Of a stretch of DNA of 64,000 bases, positions 17,501-25,609 are shown piece after piece. The position numbers and the translations under genes were made by a program. The stretch lies in the NCBI GenBank assembly GCA_028287465.1, contig JAQBPO010000031.1:62001-126000 (forward strand), in the 5' to 3' direction. The notes beneath the pieces were generated by a model. The model did no database searches and was not told the DNA's origin. It worked only from the letters and a program-made list of their open reading frames with translations. Within the stretch, counting starts at the first letter, position 1. Each line of letters opens with the position of its first letter. This stretch comes from Fibrobacterota bacterium (lineage in GTDB: Bacteria > Fibrobacterota > Fibrobacteria > UBA11236).

Positions 17501-18803
17501 CGGCATCCCCGTGCGCGCTTCGCATCCCCTGTCCCTCGGTGATCTGGCGGCGGCCTCCGGGGCGGATCGGCTCTTCGCCGCGGCCTGGAAGCAGGGGACG
17601 AGCGACATCTCCTCCGGCGAATACCTGGTCGGCGACGCGTCCGATTCCCTTCCCACCGGGGGCGGCCTTTGGCTGGCCTCCGGCAAGGAAACATTCACGT
17701 TACCCATGGGCCGGGTATTCTCCATCGCTCCCGGTCCGGACCAGGCCTTTTCCTTCCGGCTGCACCGGGGCTGGAACCAGATCGCCAATCCCGCTTTGGA
17801 GGATTTGCCCTGGGTCGTCTCCAAAAACAAGGTCGCGGCCTATGATCAGAGCCCGGTCAAAGGCCTGCATGAATATATCGGCAACGGGAAGTATGCCGAC
17901 GTCGATACCCTCAAGCCGTGGAAGGGTTATTTCGTCCTATCCAACGCCGACACGACGGTGCGGGTGTCCGCAACGGCCGGGACGGCGGCGGGAAAAGCCG
18001 CCGCATCGGGATTCTACGGCGGCCGGGTACTCAAGGCGGTTTTCGAACCCGTCGCCTATGCGGACGGATCCGCTCCCGCGCCCATCGGATTGCGGCTGGG
18101 CGCGGCCTCGTACGCCAAGGACGGTCTGGCCCTGGAAGACGAGGCCATGCCCACCGCGCCGGGCCAAGGCGCCTACCTGGCCGCGACGCGCGCGGGCCGT
18201 CGCCTGCGTACGGACATGATCAGCCTGCATCCCGGTCGGTTGCATGCATGGAGGATCGCCTGGAACGGCGCCGGTGCCGGGACTGCATCGAAACGCGGAG
18301 AACCGGCGCGCCTCAAACTCACGGGCCTCGACCTGCCCGAAAACGCCCTGCTGTGGGCCATGGCGCCTTCCTGGAACTCTACCCGCATCGGAAACGGCCC
18401 GCGGCGGTTGTCGATCGGCGAGGACGTGGTGGTCCCGGATCTGGAAGGAGATACCTTGGTGATCTGGGCCGCGACCGCGGCGGAATGGTCCCCGGGCGAT
18501 GCGATTCCGGAGTTGGCCCCCACGCCGTCCATCTTGGCCGCAAAGCTGGAATGGGGCTCCAAGGGAGGCATGGTGACCCTGGATTTACCGCAGGCCTCGG
18601 GCGTCATCGCGTCGCTCTATGCCGTGGATGGCCGTTGCTTGACCCGGGTAAAGCGCGATCGCCTCGCTCCCGGACGGCATGTCCTGGCCTTGCCCCTGAC
18701 CAATGGAGGCCGGATGCGCGGCATGTTTTTCCTGGTTTTGGATTTTCCCGGGCTCGAAGGGGGCCGGCGGTCGATCCTGAGGACCTTCGCGACCGCACCG
18801 TGA
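14583..18803 (+). CDS. Large DUF2341/LamG surface protein
   Basis: 1406 residues. After a signal peptide (MVKLFFLLLCLPGMLLARG) come two tandem copies of the same pair. DUF2341 (about 22-140 and 386-500) has 'FPVLLRLN' / 'FPVLVRLN', then '(V/L)RF(A/S)D', then 'AGVWH(L/M)'. A LamG/concanavalin-like domain follows (about 172-366 and 533-725) with 'YHIAATWAGKSVKLYINGE' and its counterpart. The remaining 680 residues are beta-rich and end in a sorting-like tail ('GVIASLYAVDGRCLTRVKRD'). LamG domains usually bind glycans, so an adhesin or polysaccharide-binding role is likely. The only usable starts are GTG at 14583 or 14586. AGGAGG lies immediately before them, closer than normal. Confidence 0.8.
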   Translation: MVKLFFLLLCLPGMLLARGDFSAWKDSTRIFIDASATGGNASTKLVNFPVLLRLNASMLDFSTLGAGGRDVRFADKDGIPLSHEIESFNASAKQALIWVKVPLIDSLSSSQYFVMYWNNPAAPDISNGGAVFDTSDGYAGVWHLSEDPAAAAGDTGTAKFYADATRNRNNGDDFVSSPRDTGAIGYGQSFDGFDDHVQIPSSPSLQLRGPLSLSIWCRAATLKPAADGDTLNALIRKGDPNPNSYQLAVKGGYVFLALDADDNSTIRSRQKLVTGRYYHIAATWAGKSVKLYINGEFDSEFFPPSPAGSLTQDAKPLQIGGRVRTLEAGSHDHWHGSLDEAWVSRLSHTPAYFKMSYENQKPGSTVLSFRAFPTVTPPILPQPVWAHSRKILLNTSATGANVAGSLADFPVLVRLNADLFDFTQAKADGSDLRFSDNSGKNLPYAIERWSAADKAAEIWVSVHNVAGNSSTGYITMDWGSAGATDAQNPAAVFDTAFGFAGVWHMDDGGPGSDGAAKYRDQTPNHNDGTDFAAPDPAPALVGKGQAFTVPPDRVEIRSSPSVALTSALTLSAWIKGTLWDTGTGRNNLIFRKGNGSPIAFDLSIKDGHLKLFLNDFDSLGTTGRGVLDTGKWYHVAAAWTGSTLQLYVNGKPDLAAPLARTGVLPQDTLPLFLGSRNHNIDATADRFKGTLDEMQVSRIARSADWIRLAYENQKANSRFTVHEGYESKVPAAETTTVDPPIILSSIPWTYDTILAPGAILQEKGVFRLTNTGSVSAHVSINPMGDSGAPGVQGSEALIRITNPGGLPSTLVFALDSNLAGGRSVFKLLPGTGSLGRLIDLGFAAKGESLLGPGSWIFARDTAAPVVKVLDQGVDASDSSWILISIEDNTAGVNVAYPQGTGTASRTVAVGAPSRYAFPAPAGSGPVRVRFAIDDGSRRTGFPPDASPAYILSRSLPDFRAPLSLRGGLAWSLVGIPVRASHPLSLGDLAAASGADRLFAAAWKQGTSDISSGEYLVGDASDSLPTGGGLWLASGKETFTLPMGRVFSIAPGPDQAFSFRLHRGWNQIANPALEDLPWVVSKNKVAAYDQSPVKGLHEYIGNGKYADVDTLKPWKGYFVLSNADTTVRVSATAGTAAGKAAASGFYGGRVLKAVFEPVAYADGSAPAPIGLRLGAASYAKDGLALEDEAMPTAPGQGAYLAATRAGRRLRTDMISLHPGRLHAWRIAWNGAGAGTASKRGEPARLKLTGLDLPENALLWAMAPSWNSTRIGNGPRRLSIGEDVVVPDLEGDTLVIWAATAAEWSPGDAIPELAPTPSILAAKLEWGSKGGMVTLDLPQASGVIASLYAVDGRCLTRVKRDRLAPGRHVLALPLTNGGRMRGMFFLVLDFPGLEGGRRSILRTFATAP

Positions 18804-18827
18804 TTCCAATCAAGTGCCAAGAAAGCC

Positions 18828-19283
18828 CTATTTTTCCTGGATTACTTTTATTTCGCCCGAATCTTTTTTCGCGAAGAAGCGCAACCTTACGTCATATTTC
18901 GAATTTTGGACGTAGCAGGCCAAACTGGGGTTAACGCCCCGAATACGTATGGCCTGTCCCATTTTTTTCAGCCTGATATTATCGGTTAATGAGAAATCAT
19001 TTAAATAAATCGCGTCCGGGATTATTATGCCGGCACCCCCGGCGAGGTCACTTGATATAGTCTGGTAGTTTCCATTTATCCAGGGGTACACCCGTACCCG
19101 AATGCTATCAATGATTTTCGCCCTGGATTTCATCTGAATCGAAATTCCGGAATCCCCAAAATTGTACCCGTAAATCGTGTCTGGTTGAAAAGAAAAGACG
19201 TGATTCGGCTCTGATGCCGATATGGCTCCCATCCAGATCCAAAGTCCAAGCATTCCTAGAATTGGAGCCGGAAGCTTCCTCAT
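18828..19283 (-). CDS. Small secreted protein of unknown function
   Basis: 151 residues with a signal peptide (MRKLPAPILGMLGLWIWMGA, cleavage likely after ISA). The mature part is beta-strand-like with no Cys pair or catalytic motif I recognise. Base composition is visibly more AT-rich than the flanking genes, as in the next two genes upstream. It is the last gene of a minus-strand run beginning with the lipoprotein/TonB receptor pair, 81 bp after the 19365-19928 gene. It is convergent with the large DUF2341 gene, 24 bp away. Confidence 0.6.
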   Translation of the reverse strand: MRKLPAPILGMLGLWIWMGAISASEPNHVFSFQPDTIYGYNFGDSGISIQMKSRAKIIDSIRVRVYPWINGNYQTISSDLAGGAGIIIPDAIYLNDFSLTDNIRLKKMGQAIRIRGVNPSLACYVQNSKYDVRLRFFAKKDSGEIKVIQEK

Positions 19284-19364
19284 TTTTATGGCTTTCTGTC
19301 GTATAGCACTCGGTAACCTGCGAACGAGGCGGGAACGCCCGGCCTGGAAGAGCCGGATCTTCTC

Positions 19365-19928
19365 TCAATCCGTCATGACTGCCGAGAGAATCCGCTTCTT
19401 GCTCCGATTCCAGTAGAAATACCGATCCCCGCCTTGCTTGAATGGGAAGAAGTCGATGCCGCCGCACTCGATTTCGATCTTCCGCTTTTCATCTTTCCCG
19501 CACGCCCGGTACCCTTGACCGCACGCCGTCGGGTAAATCCCCCTTTCAACGGCTTTGACTCCGGATAAGGAGCGATACCACCATTGAAGTTCGGCTTTTT
19601 CCTTTTCCGAGAGGTCTTTCAGGCCAGCCGCTTCTTTTCTGCTGTCGAAAAGTTGGCTGGACCTGTATTGCCCATTGCCATCCTGCAAAAAGGCGAACAG
19701 CCCGAGGCCGCGCCCCTTCTCAGGCTGAAGGATCAGGATGGAGTCGACGAACCCGTCGCAATTGATATCGGTGGCCGCCGCCAGATACCGGGTCGGGCTC
19801 GGTTTCCGCCAAGCTCCATAGAAGCTTGAATCCCTGGGTATGATCCAGCCTTTGGGCAACTCCAAAGCGTCCGCAAAACCATACCCAAGGAGAAGCAGCG
19901 CGAACAAGGGATGCATTTTCAGGGTCAT
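19365..19928 (-). CDS. Secreted protein of unknown function with FG-GAP-like fragment
   Basis: 187 residues with an N-terminal signal (MTLKMHPLFALLLLGYGFADA). 'ATDINCDGFVDSILILQPEKG' resembles one blade of an FG-GAP/VCBS calcium-binding repeat, but a single blade cannot make a propeller. Later 'CGQGYRACGKDEKRKIEIECGG' carries three Cys, which could form disulfides. Its ATG overlaps the stop of the upstream gene in an ATGA arrangement, so the two are translated together. Composition is AT-richer than the surroundings. No family is assigned. Confidence 0.6.
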   Translation of the reverse strand: MTLKMHPLFALLLLGYGFADALELPKGWIIPRDSSFYGAWRKPSPTRYLAAATDINCDGFVDSILILQPEKGRGLGLFAFLQDGNGQYRSSQLFDSRKEAAGLKDLSEKEKAELQWWYRSLSGVKAVERGIYPTACGQGYRACGKDEKRKIEIECGGIDFFPFKQGGDRYFYWNRSKKRILSAVMTD

Positions 19929-20665
19929 CGATTTGGCATCCTTTCCAGTCCCCGCATTATTTGCCTTCCCAATGCATTGAATACGTGGGAATGCTTCTTC
20001 GCGGTCGTCCTGGTTTCGGCTCGAATAAGGGAGTTGGTACCGTCTACCTTCGTCCTATAGTAGGCTATATAACGTATTCCATCTTTGGATGGGTAACCCT
20101 TCAATAGGGAATCGCTTCTCATCTTCAGCACGCTTATTTGAATCGAATCCCTCCCCCTTTGGAATAAAGTGTCTCGTATTGATTTCGCTATGGATGCCTT
20201 TTCCTGATTGGTAAGGGTTTGGCCCAATTGGAACTTGTTTTCCAATTCAAGGATCTCCATCTTCCAATTATTTTCGATTGCACCGGACACGGGTGCAGGC
20301 ATTCCATAATATTGGTAACGCTCAAAGCAACCGCCGCACATCGCGTCGATATTGAGCGTAAGAAGCGCGATAGGCGGGCTCGTGTTGGATAGAAAAATAA
20401 TGGTCCCCGGATCGGCAGGCGGTTCGTATGCCAACCACACGTCATTTATCGCCTTTGAATTCAGTTGGGCCGTATGCCAGGTCGAATTGGCCTTGGCGAC
20501 TTCCAGTACTTGATTCGTGTCTGGAATACGCGTGCCATTGAATTCCGTAACGAACCTGTTTTTGACGACAAAGCCGGAATCGATCAAACATAAAACAATC
20601 CGCAGTTGACCTTCCGAGGCGGCGACTAAGGAAACAAAGAGAATAAGGACTGGGGGGAGCTTCAT
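19925..20665 (-). CDS. Secreted protein of unknown function
   Basis: 246 residues with a signal peptide (MKLPPVLILFVSLVAASEG). The middle contains 'NIDAMCGGCFERYQYYGMP', a CxxC motif that could be redox-active or a metal site, then a charged helical stretch ('ENKFQLGQTLTNQEKASIAKS') and a basic C-terminus. It starts nine bases after the TonB receptor stop and overlaps the next gene, so all belong to one transcript. I do not recognise the family. Confidence 0.6.
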   Translation of the reverse strand: MKLPPVLILFVSLVAASEGQLRIVLCLIDSGFVVKNRFVTEFNGTRIPDTNQVLEVAKANSTWHTAQLNSKAINDVWLAYEPPADPGTIIFLSNTSPPIALLTLNIDAMCGGCFERYQYYGMPAPVSGAIENNWKMEILELENKFQLGQTLTNQEKASIAKSIRDTLFQRGRDSIQISVLKMRSDSLLKGYPSKDGIRYIAYYRTKVDGTNSLIRAETRTTAKKHSHVFNALGRQIMRGLERMPNR

Positions 20666-20674
20666 CGATACTCC

Positions 20675-23329
20675 TCAAAGATCCCCGGTCACGCCCAGGA
20701 AGAACAAGGGGAACGGCCAGTTCAACTGGGCCGACTTCAGCTGCCCGGTCTTGTCGTCCCGGGCGAAGTAATTGGGGCTGTTCATGGAGTTCCACACTTC
20801 CAGGTAGGCCTTGAAGTTCCGGTTGAACCACCGCGCGTCCCGCGTCAGGCGCATGTCCAGGCGGCTATAGGGCGAGAGGCGGCCGGAATTGCGGGCGCCC
20901 ACGTACAGGGGCTGATAGGTTCCCTTGCCGTCCATGTCCCCGGAGTAAGGCGTATAGGGTTGGCCCAGGGCCCAGCGATAGGTGAAGCTGATATCGAAGC
21001 CGCCGGGTATGTCGAAGTAGTTCACCCAGTTCAGCACCACGGGCCGATGGTAGCGGTAGGCATAGTAGGGACGGCCTTCGCCGTCGCGGCGGTTGGAAAG
21101 GCTGAAGTCCGCGGAGACCCAACCGTTCCAGAGGGCGGTGGGTTCGTAGAAGAAGGAGAGTTCGGTGCCCAGGCTGTTGCCGGCCCCGGTATTGGCGTAG
21201 TTGAAGATGAGGCCGCCGAAGGTCTCATAGGCCGCGTTCTGGACGGAGTCGGAGAGGGAGGAGAATCGGGCCGTCGTGTCCAGGATGGTCCTCAGATCGG
21301 CGATCTGGTCCGGCGTCAGCTTGGATCCCGGCATGGGCAGGAGGAAGCCCTGCAGGTCTATGGTGCGGTCGGGCGCCAGGCTGGCGGTCACCAGGTCCTC
21401 GTAACGCTTATAGTACCCGTCGATGCTGGCGCGATAGCCCTTGCTGAAGCGGTGGGTCCATTGCATGCCCAGCTGGCCGGTCTTTTCGGCCTTCAGGGAG
21501 GGATCGCGATCGCGCTGGTAGAAGGGAAGGTTGTTCTGGGAGTAGATGCCGGAGGAGAACAGGAGGGCGTCGCTTTCGTTCACGTCCCAGCGGTAGTCGA
21601 GGCGGGGCGCGGGGAAGAATTCCCGCGAGGTGTTCTGGTATTCGCCGCGCAGGCCGTAGGTCAGGGCTCCATTGCCGGTCTTCCACCGGTGCGAGAAGAA
21701 GACGCTGCCGAAGTGCTCTTCCAGGCGGCCCTGGTGGGTGAAGCTGATCCGGGAAGGGTATTCGCCCAGGTAATCGAAGCTGCTCCGGGAACTGTCCGAT
21801 TTGCCGATCGCGAAACCGGCGTCCGAGAAGTAGCCCAGGGGTTCCAGCATGTCCACGTTGCCGTTGACGATGACGTCGTACAGCACGTAGGGCAGGTTCA
21901 TGTCATAGCGTTGCCGCTTGTAATCGTAGGCGGCGCCGAATTCGAAGCGATGGGTTTCCGACGGCGTATAGGTATCCGAGATCCGGTAGTTGGCGTATTG
22001 CGCGGATTGCGAAAGGGCCAGCTTAGAGCCCGCGCCCGCATGCTTGAACGCCACGTCCCAGGCCTGGGTCTGGAATCCGACCGCGTTCTCGACCAGGTTA
22101 TTCTCGTCCGCGTCCCAGGCCAGGTTGAGGAAGTGCATCTGGTTGCCGATGGAAACGGAGGAGATGCTGTCGACGGAGATCTTCTTGGAGGAGGGAGGCG
22201 CGCGCTTATAAGGCGAAGGCGCCATGACCGCGGTGGGGTCGCCGAACTTGGGGTTGATGCGCGAGAGGATGTTGGTCTGATGCGGGACCACCACGGCATA
22301 GGCGTCCGTGGAAAGGCTGGACATGTAGTTCGCGCGGAAGTTCGCCTTGGGGGCGAAGGAAGCCCCCCAATGGTAGTCGAGGAAGTCCGGCATGTTGATA
22401 TGGTCGCGGTAACCCTGCATGTCCGCCTGGAAGGCGCTGTCCTGGGAGACGGTGGAAGAGACGTCCATCAGGCCATGCAAGGCGCGGTTGAAGAGGAAGA
22501 CCTGGGCCGCCCCGTATACGCTCAGGGAGTTGGCGATGATGGGGACCTCGGCGAAGGCGTCCCCACGCACCAAGGAAAGGTTGGCATTAACGCGGGACTT
22601 TTCCGGGAAGCGGCTCTTGGTCTTCATGCGCAGGAGGCCGGAGAGGGCCCCGGGATTCTCCACGGGGAAGTCGTCCCGGTAGAGCTGCACGGACTCCAGG
22701 GTATTCAAGTTGAACATCGAGAACACGCCCCCCACGTGGTAGGGCTGCAAGAGGGGCAGGCCGTCCATCACCACCCGGGTCTGCTCGGCGTCGCCGCCGC
22801 GCACGTAGGGACGTACGTTGACGTCGTTCTGGACCGTGACGCCGGGGGTGAAGGCCATCGCGCGCACCGGATCGTTCATGGTGCTGGGGATCTTGCGGAT
22901 GAAGTCGCTGCTGATCTCGGTGGGGCCTTCGGCCCGTCGCCCGCCCTTGACGATGCGGGGAGCGAGCTCCACGGCCTCGGAGTCGGCGGCGTTCGGAGCC
23001 GCCGCACCGGACGGCGCCGGCGCGGCCGCGGGGCGGGGCTTATCGGCAAGCATCGCCTTGCGGACAACGGTGTCGGGGGCCAGGTTCGGCGAGGGGATAT
23101 CCTTGCCCGACGCGAGGGAATCCGCGAGGAGGGAATCGGGCCCGGCCGCCAGGGTATCGGGCGCCGGCCCGACGGCCGCTACGGTATCCGCATCGGTGCC
23201 GGCGTAAAGCGTGTCCGCCTTCGCCGCGATCGGGCCCGCGGCCTGCGCATGCGCGTTCCCGAGGGCAACCTGCAGGCAAAGGAGGCCCAGGCATGCGCCC
23301 AGGCGGGTCATGGCCTTCAAATGCCCCAT
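20675..23329 (-). CDS. TonB-dependent outer-membrane receptor (copy 1)
   Basis: About 884 residues. After the signal peptide (TRLGACLGLLCLQVALGNAHA) and a low-complexity Ala/Pro/Asp region (about 30-130) comes a plug domain: 'IPSTMNDPVRAMAFTPGV', 'NDVNVRPYVRGGDAEQTRVV', 'MDGLPLLQPYHVGGVFSMFN'. A 22-strand-type barrel fills the rest and ends with the terminal-strand pattern 'PFPLFFLGVTGDL'. It imports a ligand across the outer membrane using TonB. The substrate is not evident. ATG 23329 overlaps the end of the lipoprotein gene by 13 bp. ATG 23311 also gives a signal peptide. A paralogous pair lies at 28503-31849. Confidence 0.85.
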   Translation of the reverse strand: MGHLKAMTRLGACLGLLCLQVALGNAHAQAAGPIAAKADTLYAGTDADTVAAVGPAPDTLAAGPDSLLADSLASGKDIPSPNLAPDTVVRKAMLADKPRPAAAPAPSGAAAPNAADSEAVELAPRIVKGGRRAEGPTEISSDFIRKIPSTMNDPVRAMAFTPGVTVQNDVNVRPYVRGGDAEQTRVVMDGLPLLQPYHVGGVFSMFNLNTLESVQLYRDDFPVENPGALSGLLRMKTKSRFPEKSRVNANLSLVRGDAFAEVPIIANSLSVYGAAQVFLFNRALHGLMDVSSTVSQDSAFQADMQGYRDHINMPDFLDYHWGASFAPKANFRANYMSSLSTDAYAVVVPHQTNILSRINPKFGDPTAVMAPSPYKRAPPSSKKISVDSISSVSIGNQMHFLNLAWDADENNLVENAVGFQTQAWDVAFKHAGAGSKLALSQSAQYANYRISDTYTPSETHRFEFGAAYDYKRQRYDMNLPYVLYDVIVNGNVDMLEPLGYFSDAGFAIGKSDSSRSSFDYLGEYPSRISFTHQGRLEEHFGSVFFSHRWKTGNGALTYGLRGEYQNTSREFFPAPRLDYRWDVNESDALLFSSGIYSQNNLPFYQRDRDPSLKAEKTGQLGMQWTHRFSKGYRASIDGYYKRYEDLVTASLAPDRTIDLQGFLLPMPGSKLTPDQIADLRTILDTTARFSSLSDSVQNAAYETFGGLIFNYANTGAGNSLGTELSFFYEPTALWNGWVSADFSLSNRRDGEGRPYYAYRYHRPVVLNWVNYFDIPGGFDISFTYRWALGQPYTPYSGDMDGKGTYQPLYVGARNSGRLSPYSRLDMRLTRDARWFNRNFKAYLEVWNSMNSPNYFARDDKTGQLKSAQLNWPFPLFFLGVTGDL

Positions 23330-24105
23330 CCCAATCCCAGGCTCGCATCCCACTGGGCCAAGGGGATATCGTCGCTGCGGAAACGCCGTTCGCCCGTGGG
23401 AACCTGCGGCAGGGTCACGTTGATTTGGGGAATGATGAAATCCGGGGCCAGCACCCAATCGGGAAGGCGGAAGGAGGCTCCCAGGGCGGCCTGGAAGACC
23501 AGGGTCCGGTCGCTGGGGAGGGGTTGCGAGAAATCGTCGCCCAGCACTTCGCCGATCTGGGTGGCCAGGTAGGTAGCGCGCATGTTACCGAACCAGAGCG
23601 GGCCGCCCAGCTTGCGCGAGGCGGCGTATTCCAGGAAGAAGGAATTGTCGGCCCAGGCGCCGATGCCCCACCCCGCGCCTATTTTATGGTGGAAGTCCGC
23701 TTCCGGTTCCGGGTTCCCGGATCCGCCCGAACGGCCCGGGACCGGCAGGGCCAGGTTGAAGCTGAACTCCATCGTGGCGGGATTGGTGGGCGCCTCCAGA
23801 TGCCATTGCATTTCCGCGCCCGGGAACGGCCCCCAGGAATCCTTGACGCCCAGGCGGTAGTCCAGACTGCCTTTGAACAGGTTGGATCCGGAAACGGATT
23901 CGCCCGCGCTGTCGCCGCAGGCATGCACGGCGTCGGCGGAGTCGGCCTGGTAATGGGCGCAGGACCACAAGGGTTCCCTGCCCATTCCCATGGTCGTCTG
24001 ACTCCTGCCGGCGGGCATAAGGACTCCAGTATTGAAATGGTGGACGGAATAGAGGCATCCCGTCAGGAACCAGGCCAAAACCAAACAAATCGATTTCAGG
24101 GGCAG
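23317..24105 (-). CDS. Outer-membrane lipoprotein partner of TonB receptor (copy 1)
   Basis: About 262 residues. The frame lacks an ATG before the lipobox. A TTG at 24084 would leave no basic N-terminus, whereas a CTG at 24105 gives 'xPLKSICLVLAWFLTGC', a proper lipoprotein signal, with AGAGGTGA about six bases upstream, so CTG is chosen. The mature part looks like a small outer-membrane barrel: 'GPFPGAEMQWHLEAPTNPAT', 'GAGWGIGAWADNSFFLEYA', final strand 'DASLGLGWGI'. Its paralogue at 30989-31849 shares these blocks. It overlaps and precedes the receptor gene, so it probably acts with it. No named family is assigned. Confidence 0.75.
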   Translation of the reverse strand: MPLKSICLVLAWFLTGCLYSVHHFNTGVLMPAGRSQTTMGMGREPLWSCAHYQADSADAVHACGDSAGESVSGSNLFKGSLDYRLGVKDSWGPFPGAEMQWHLEAPTNPATMEFSFNLALPVPGRSGGSGNPEPEADFHHKIGAGWGIGAWADNSFFLEYAASRKLGGPLWFGNMRATYLATQIGEVLGDDFSQPLPSDRTLVFQAALGASFRLPDWVLAPDFIIPQINVTLPQVPTGERRFRSDDIPLAQWDASLGLGWGI

Positions 24106-24180
24106 TTGATCACCTCTTGCAGGTCAACGATTGCCGGAGACCCGTTAAGGTACTCGGAATCGCCTATATGGACACTTGCA

Positions 24181-24216
24181 AAAGAAAAAAGCAAACGGCA
24201 TGCCGCCCATCTGGGC
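24181..24216 (-). terminator. Possible terminator after the 24231-24950 gene
   Basis: On the minus strand a GCCCAGATGGGC stem and a GGCATGCC palindrome are followed by TTTGCTTTTTTCTTTT. The position, just past the stop at 24231 and before the next minus-strand gene, fits a terminator, but the stem is short and the spacing to the T-tract is long. Confidence 0.3.
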
Positions 24217-24230
24217 AGCAGGGGAGCCGG

Positions 24231-24950
24231 CTACCGGGGAAGGATTCGAAAAATGCGGTTTCCAGAAGTTTGCGACATTAGATAGATGCCTTCGGATAAG
24301 GCGGTTTCGGGGATCCGGCCCGGAACCGATTGCCCCGCCCAGACCGGTTTCCCGATCAGGTTATAGATAGTAGTGGGTATCGGCGCGGCTGCGGAAAGCG
24401 CCGCTCTTACCGAACGCCCGCGCGCTCCGGGACCGATGGCCGTGGGGAGGGGGCATCCGGCCACCTTGACGGTATCGATCCGGGGGTGCAGGTCCACGAA
24501 CTGGGACGACACGCGCATGTTCCCCACCGTGGTCTCCTTCTCGAAAACGTATTGCGGATCGGACCACGTGACCGCGGCGAAGGGCGTCTTGAGCACGGTG
24601 AGGGTGTCCTTGATCATGAAGCCGTTGATGGCTTCCAGGGAATCCCCGGGCTCCAGGTAATGCTTGGCCACGGACAGGGAGTCGATGCGCAGATCCAGGT
24701 ACAGCATGCGGGTCTTGCCGGTATTGCGGTAGGTCTCGTCCCCGGAGACGTAGACATAGGTCTGCACCACCACGGTGTCCCATCTGGGATCCTTGGTGCT
24801 GAGGGCCTTGACGCTATAGGGGGAAATCTCGAAGCTGATCGCGGCGCGCGCGGGAACAACGGCCGGAAAGGACATGGCGGCCATGCCCCCCAAAGCCAGG
24901 GCGGCGGTCGCAAAGGCGGATCTCAAGGCATCGGCGGAAAAGCTACGCAT
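24231..24950 (-). CDS. Secreted beta-rich protein with sorting tail, unknown function
   Basis: 239 residues with a Sec signal (…ALALGGMAAMSFPAVVPARA). The mature N-terminal 150 residues form a beta-sandwich-like sequence with no recognised motif ('FEISPYSVKALSTKDPRWDT...YLDLRIDSLSVAKHYLEPGDS'). The last 45 residues ('TTIYNLIGKPVWAGQSVPG...ALSEGIYLMSQTSG') are a type IX-like sorting tail. Its ATG shares one base with the stop of the upstream gene (TGATG), so the pair is translationally coupled and probably works as a unit. Confidence 0.65.
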   Translation of the reverse strand: MRSFSADALRSAFATAALALGGMAAMSFPAVVPARAAISFEISPYSVKALSTKDPRWDTVVVQTYVYVSGDETYRNTGKTRMLYLDLRIDSLSVAKHYLEPGDSLEAINGFMIKDTLTVLKTPFAAVTWSDPQYVFEKETTVGNMRVSSQFVDLHPRIDTVKVAGCPLPTAIGPGARGRSVRAALSAAAPIPTTIYNLIGKPVWAGQSVPGRIPETALSEGIYLMSQTSGNRIFRILPR

Positions 24951-25459
24951 CAGTCGGCCCTCCGGGCGGGAACGACGCAGTCCTTGCCCGTATACACGGT
25001 GTCCTTCTCTACGGCGCGGCGGAATTGGCAGGTGCGCACCAGGACGTTGTTGGCGATGGCGGCGGAGGTTTCCCCCAGCACGCCGTTGGGATCCGTGATG
25101 GCGATGACGGAGAAGGGTTTCTTGTCCACCCAGGCGCCGATCTTGTAGGTGTATTCCACGCCGGCCGCCATGGTCTGGGCCGAATCCACGATGCCGTTCA
25201 TGCGCTCCGTACCTTCGATGCCGATCTGGGCGGCGGTCCAGCGGGCGCGGGCCGGGGTGGCGGCGCCCTTGGCCATGATGCTGAGGGTCACGGTGACCGA
25301 GTCGCTTTCCGGGTTGTGCACGGAATCGGACATGACCACGGAGAGCTTGGTGGGCAGCATGTCGATGGCGGCGACGGATGGATCGGAAGGGTTGGGGAAG
25401 GCCGGATGGGGATTCAGGAGAACGGCGCCGAGCACGGCCGCCGCGAGGATTGCGCGCAT
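24950..25459 (-). CDS. Small secreted protein, unknown function
   Basis: 169 residues with a signal peptide (MRAILAAAVLGAVLLNPHPA). The mature part looks like a CARDB/fibronectin-type beta-sandwich ('KLSVVMSDSVHNPESDSVTV...ERMNGIVDSAQTMAAGVEYTYKIGAWVD'), which occurs in surface proteins as a structural module. Two Cys near the C-terminus (about 148 and 163) may form a disulfide. AAGGTGG lies a few bases before the ATG. It is coupled to the downstream gene through a TGATG junction. Confidence 0.65.
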   Translation of the reverse strand: MRAILAAAVLGAVLLNPHPAFPNPSDPSVAAIDMLPTKLSVVMSDSVHNPESDSVTVTLSIMAKGAATPARARWTAAQIGIEGTERMNGIVDSAQTMAAGVEYTYKIGAWVDKKPFSVIAITDPNGVLGETSAAIANNVLVRTCQFRRAVEKDTVYTGKDCVVPARRAD

Positions 25460-25609
25460 ATTCCACCTTGGGGAAAAGCGAAATATATCTATCGGCCCGG
25501 GGGCCCCGCCGGGGCGGGATGGATTGCCGTTGTCCAGCGGACACCGATGTCGGGAAGGGTCCGTTCCGATCGGCCTGGAAGCCGGAAGGCCAGAAGGGCC
25601 TTGATCGGC

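Noticed and set aside
20960-23572. An 870-codon plus-strand frame opposite the TonB receptor
   Set aside because: High-GC antisense artefact. The minus frame carries plug and barrel motifs.
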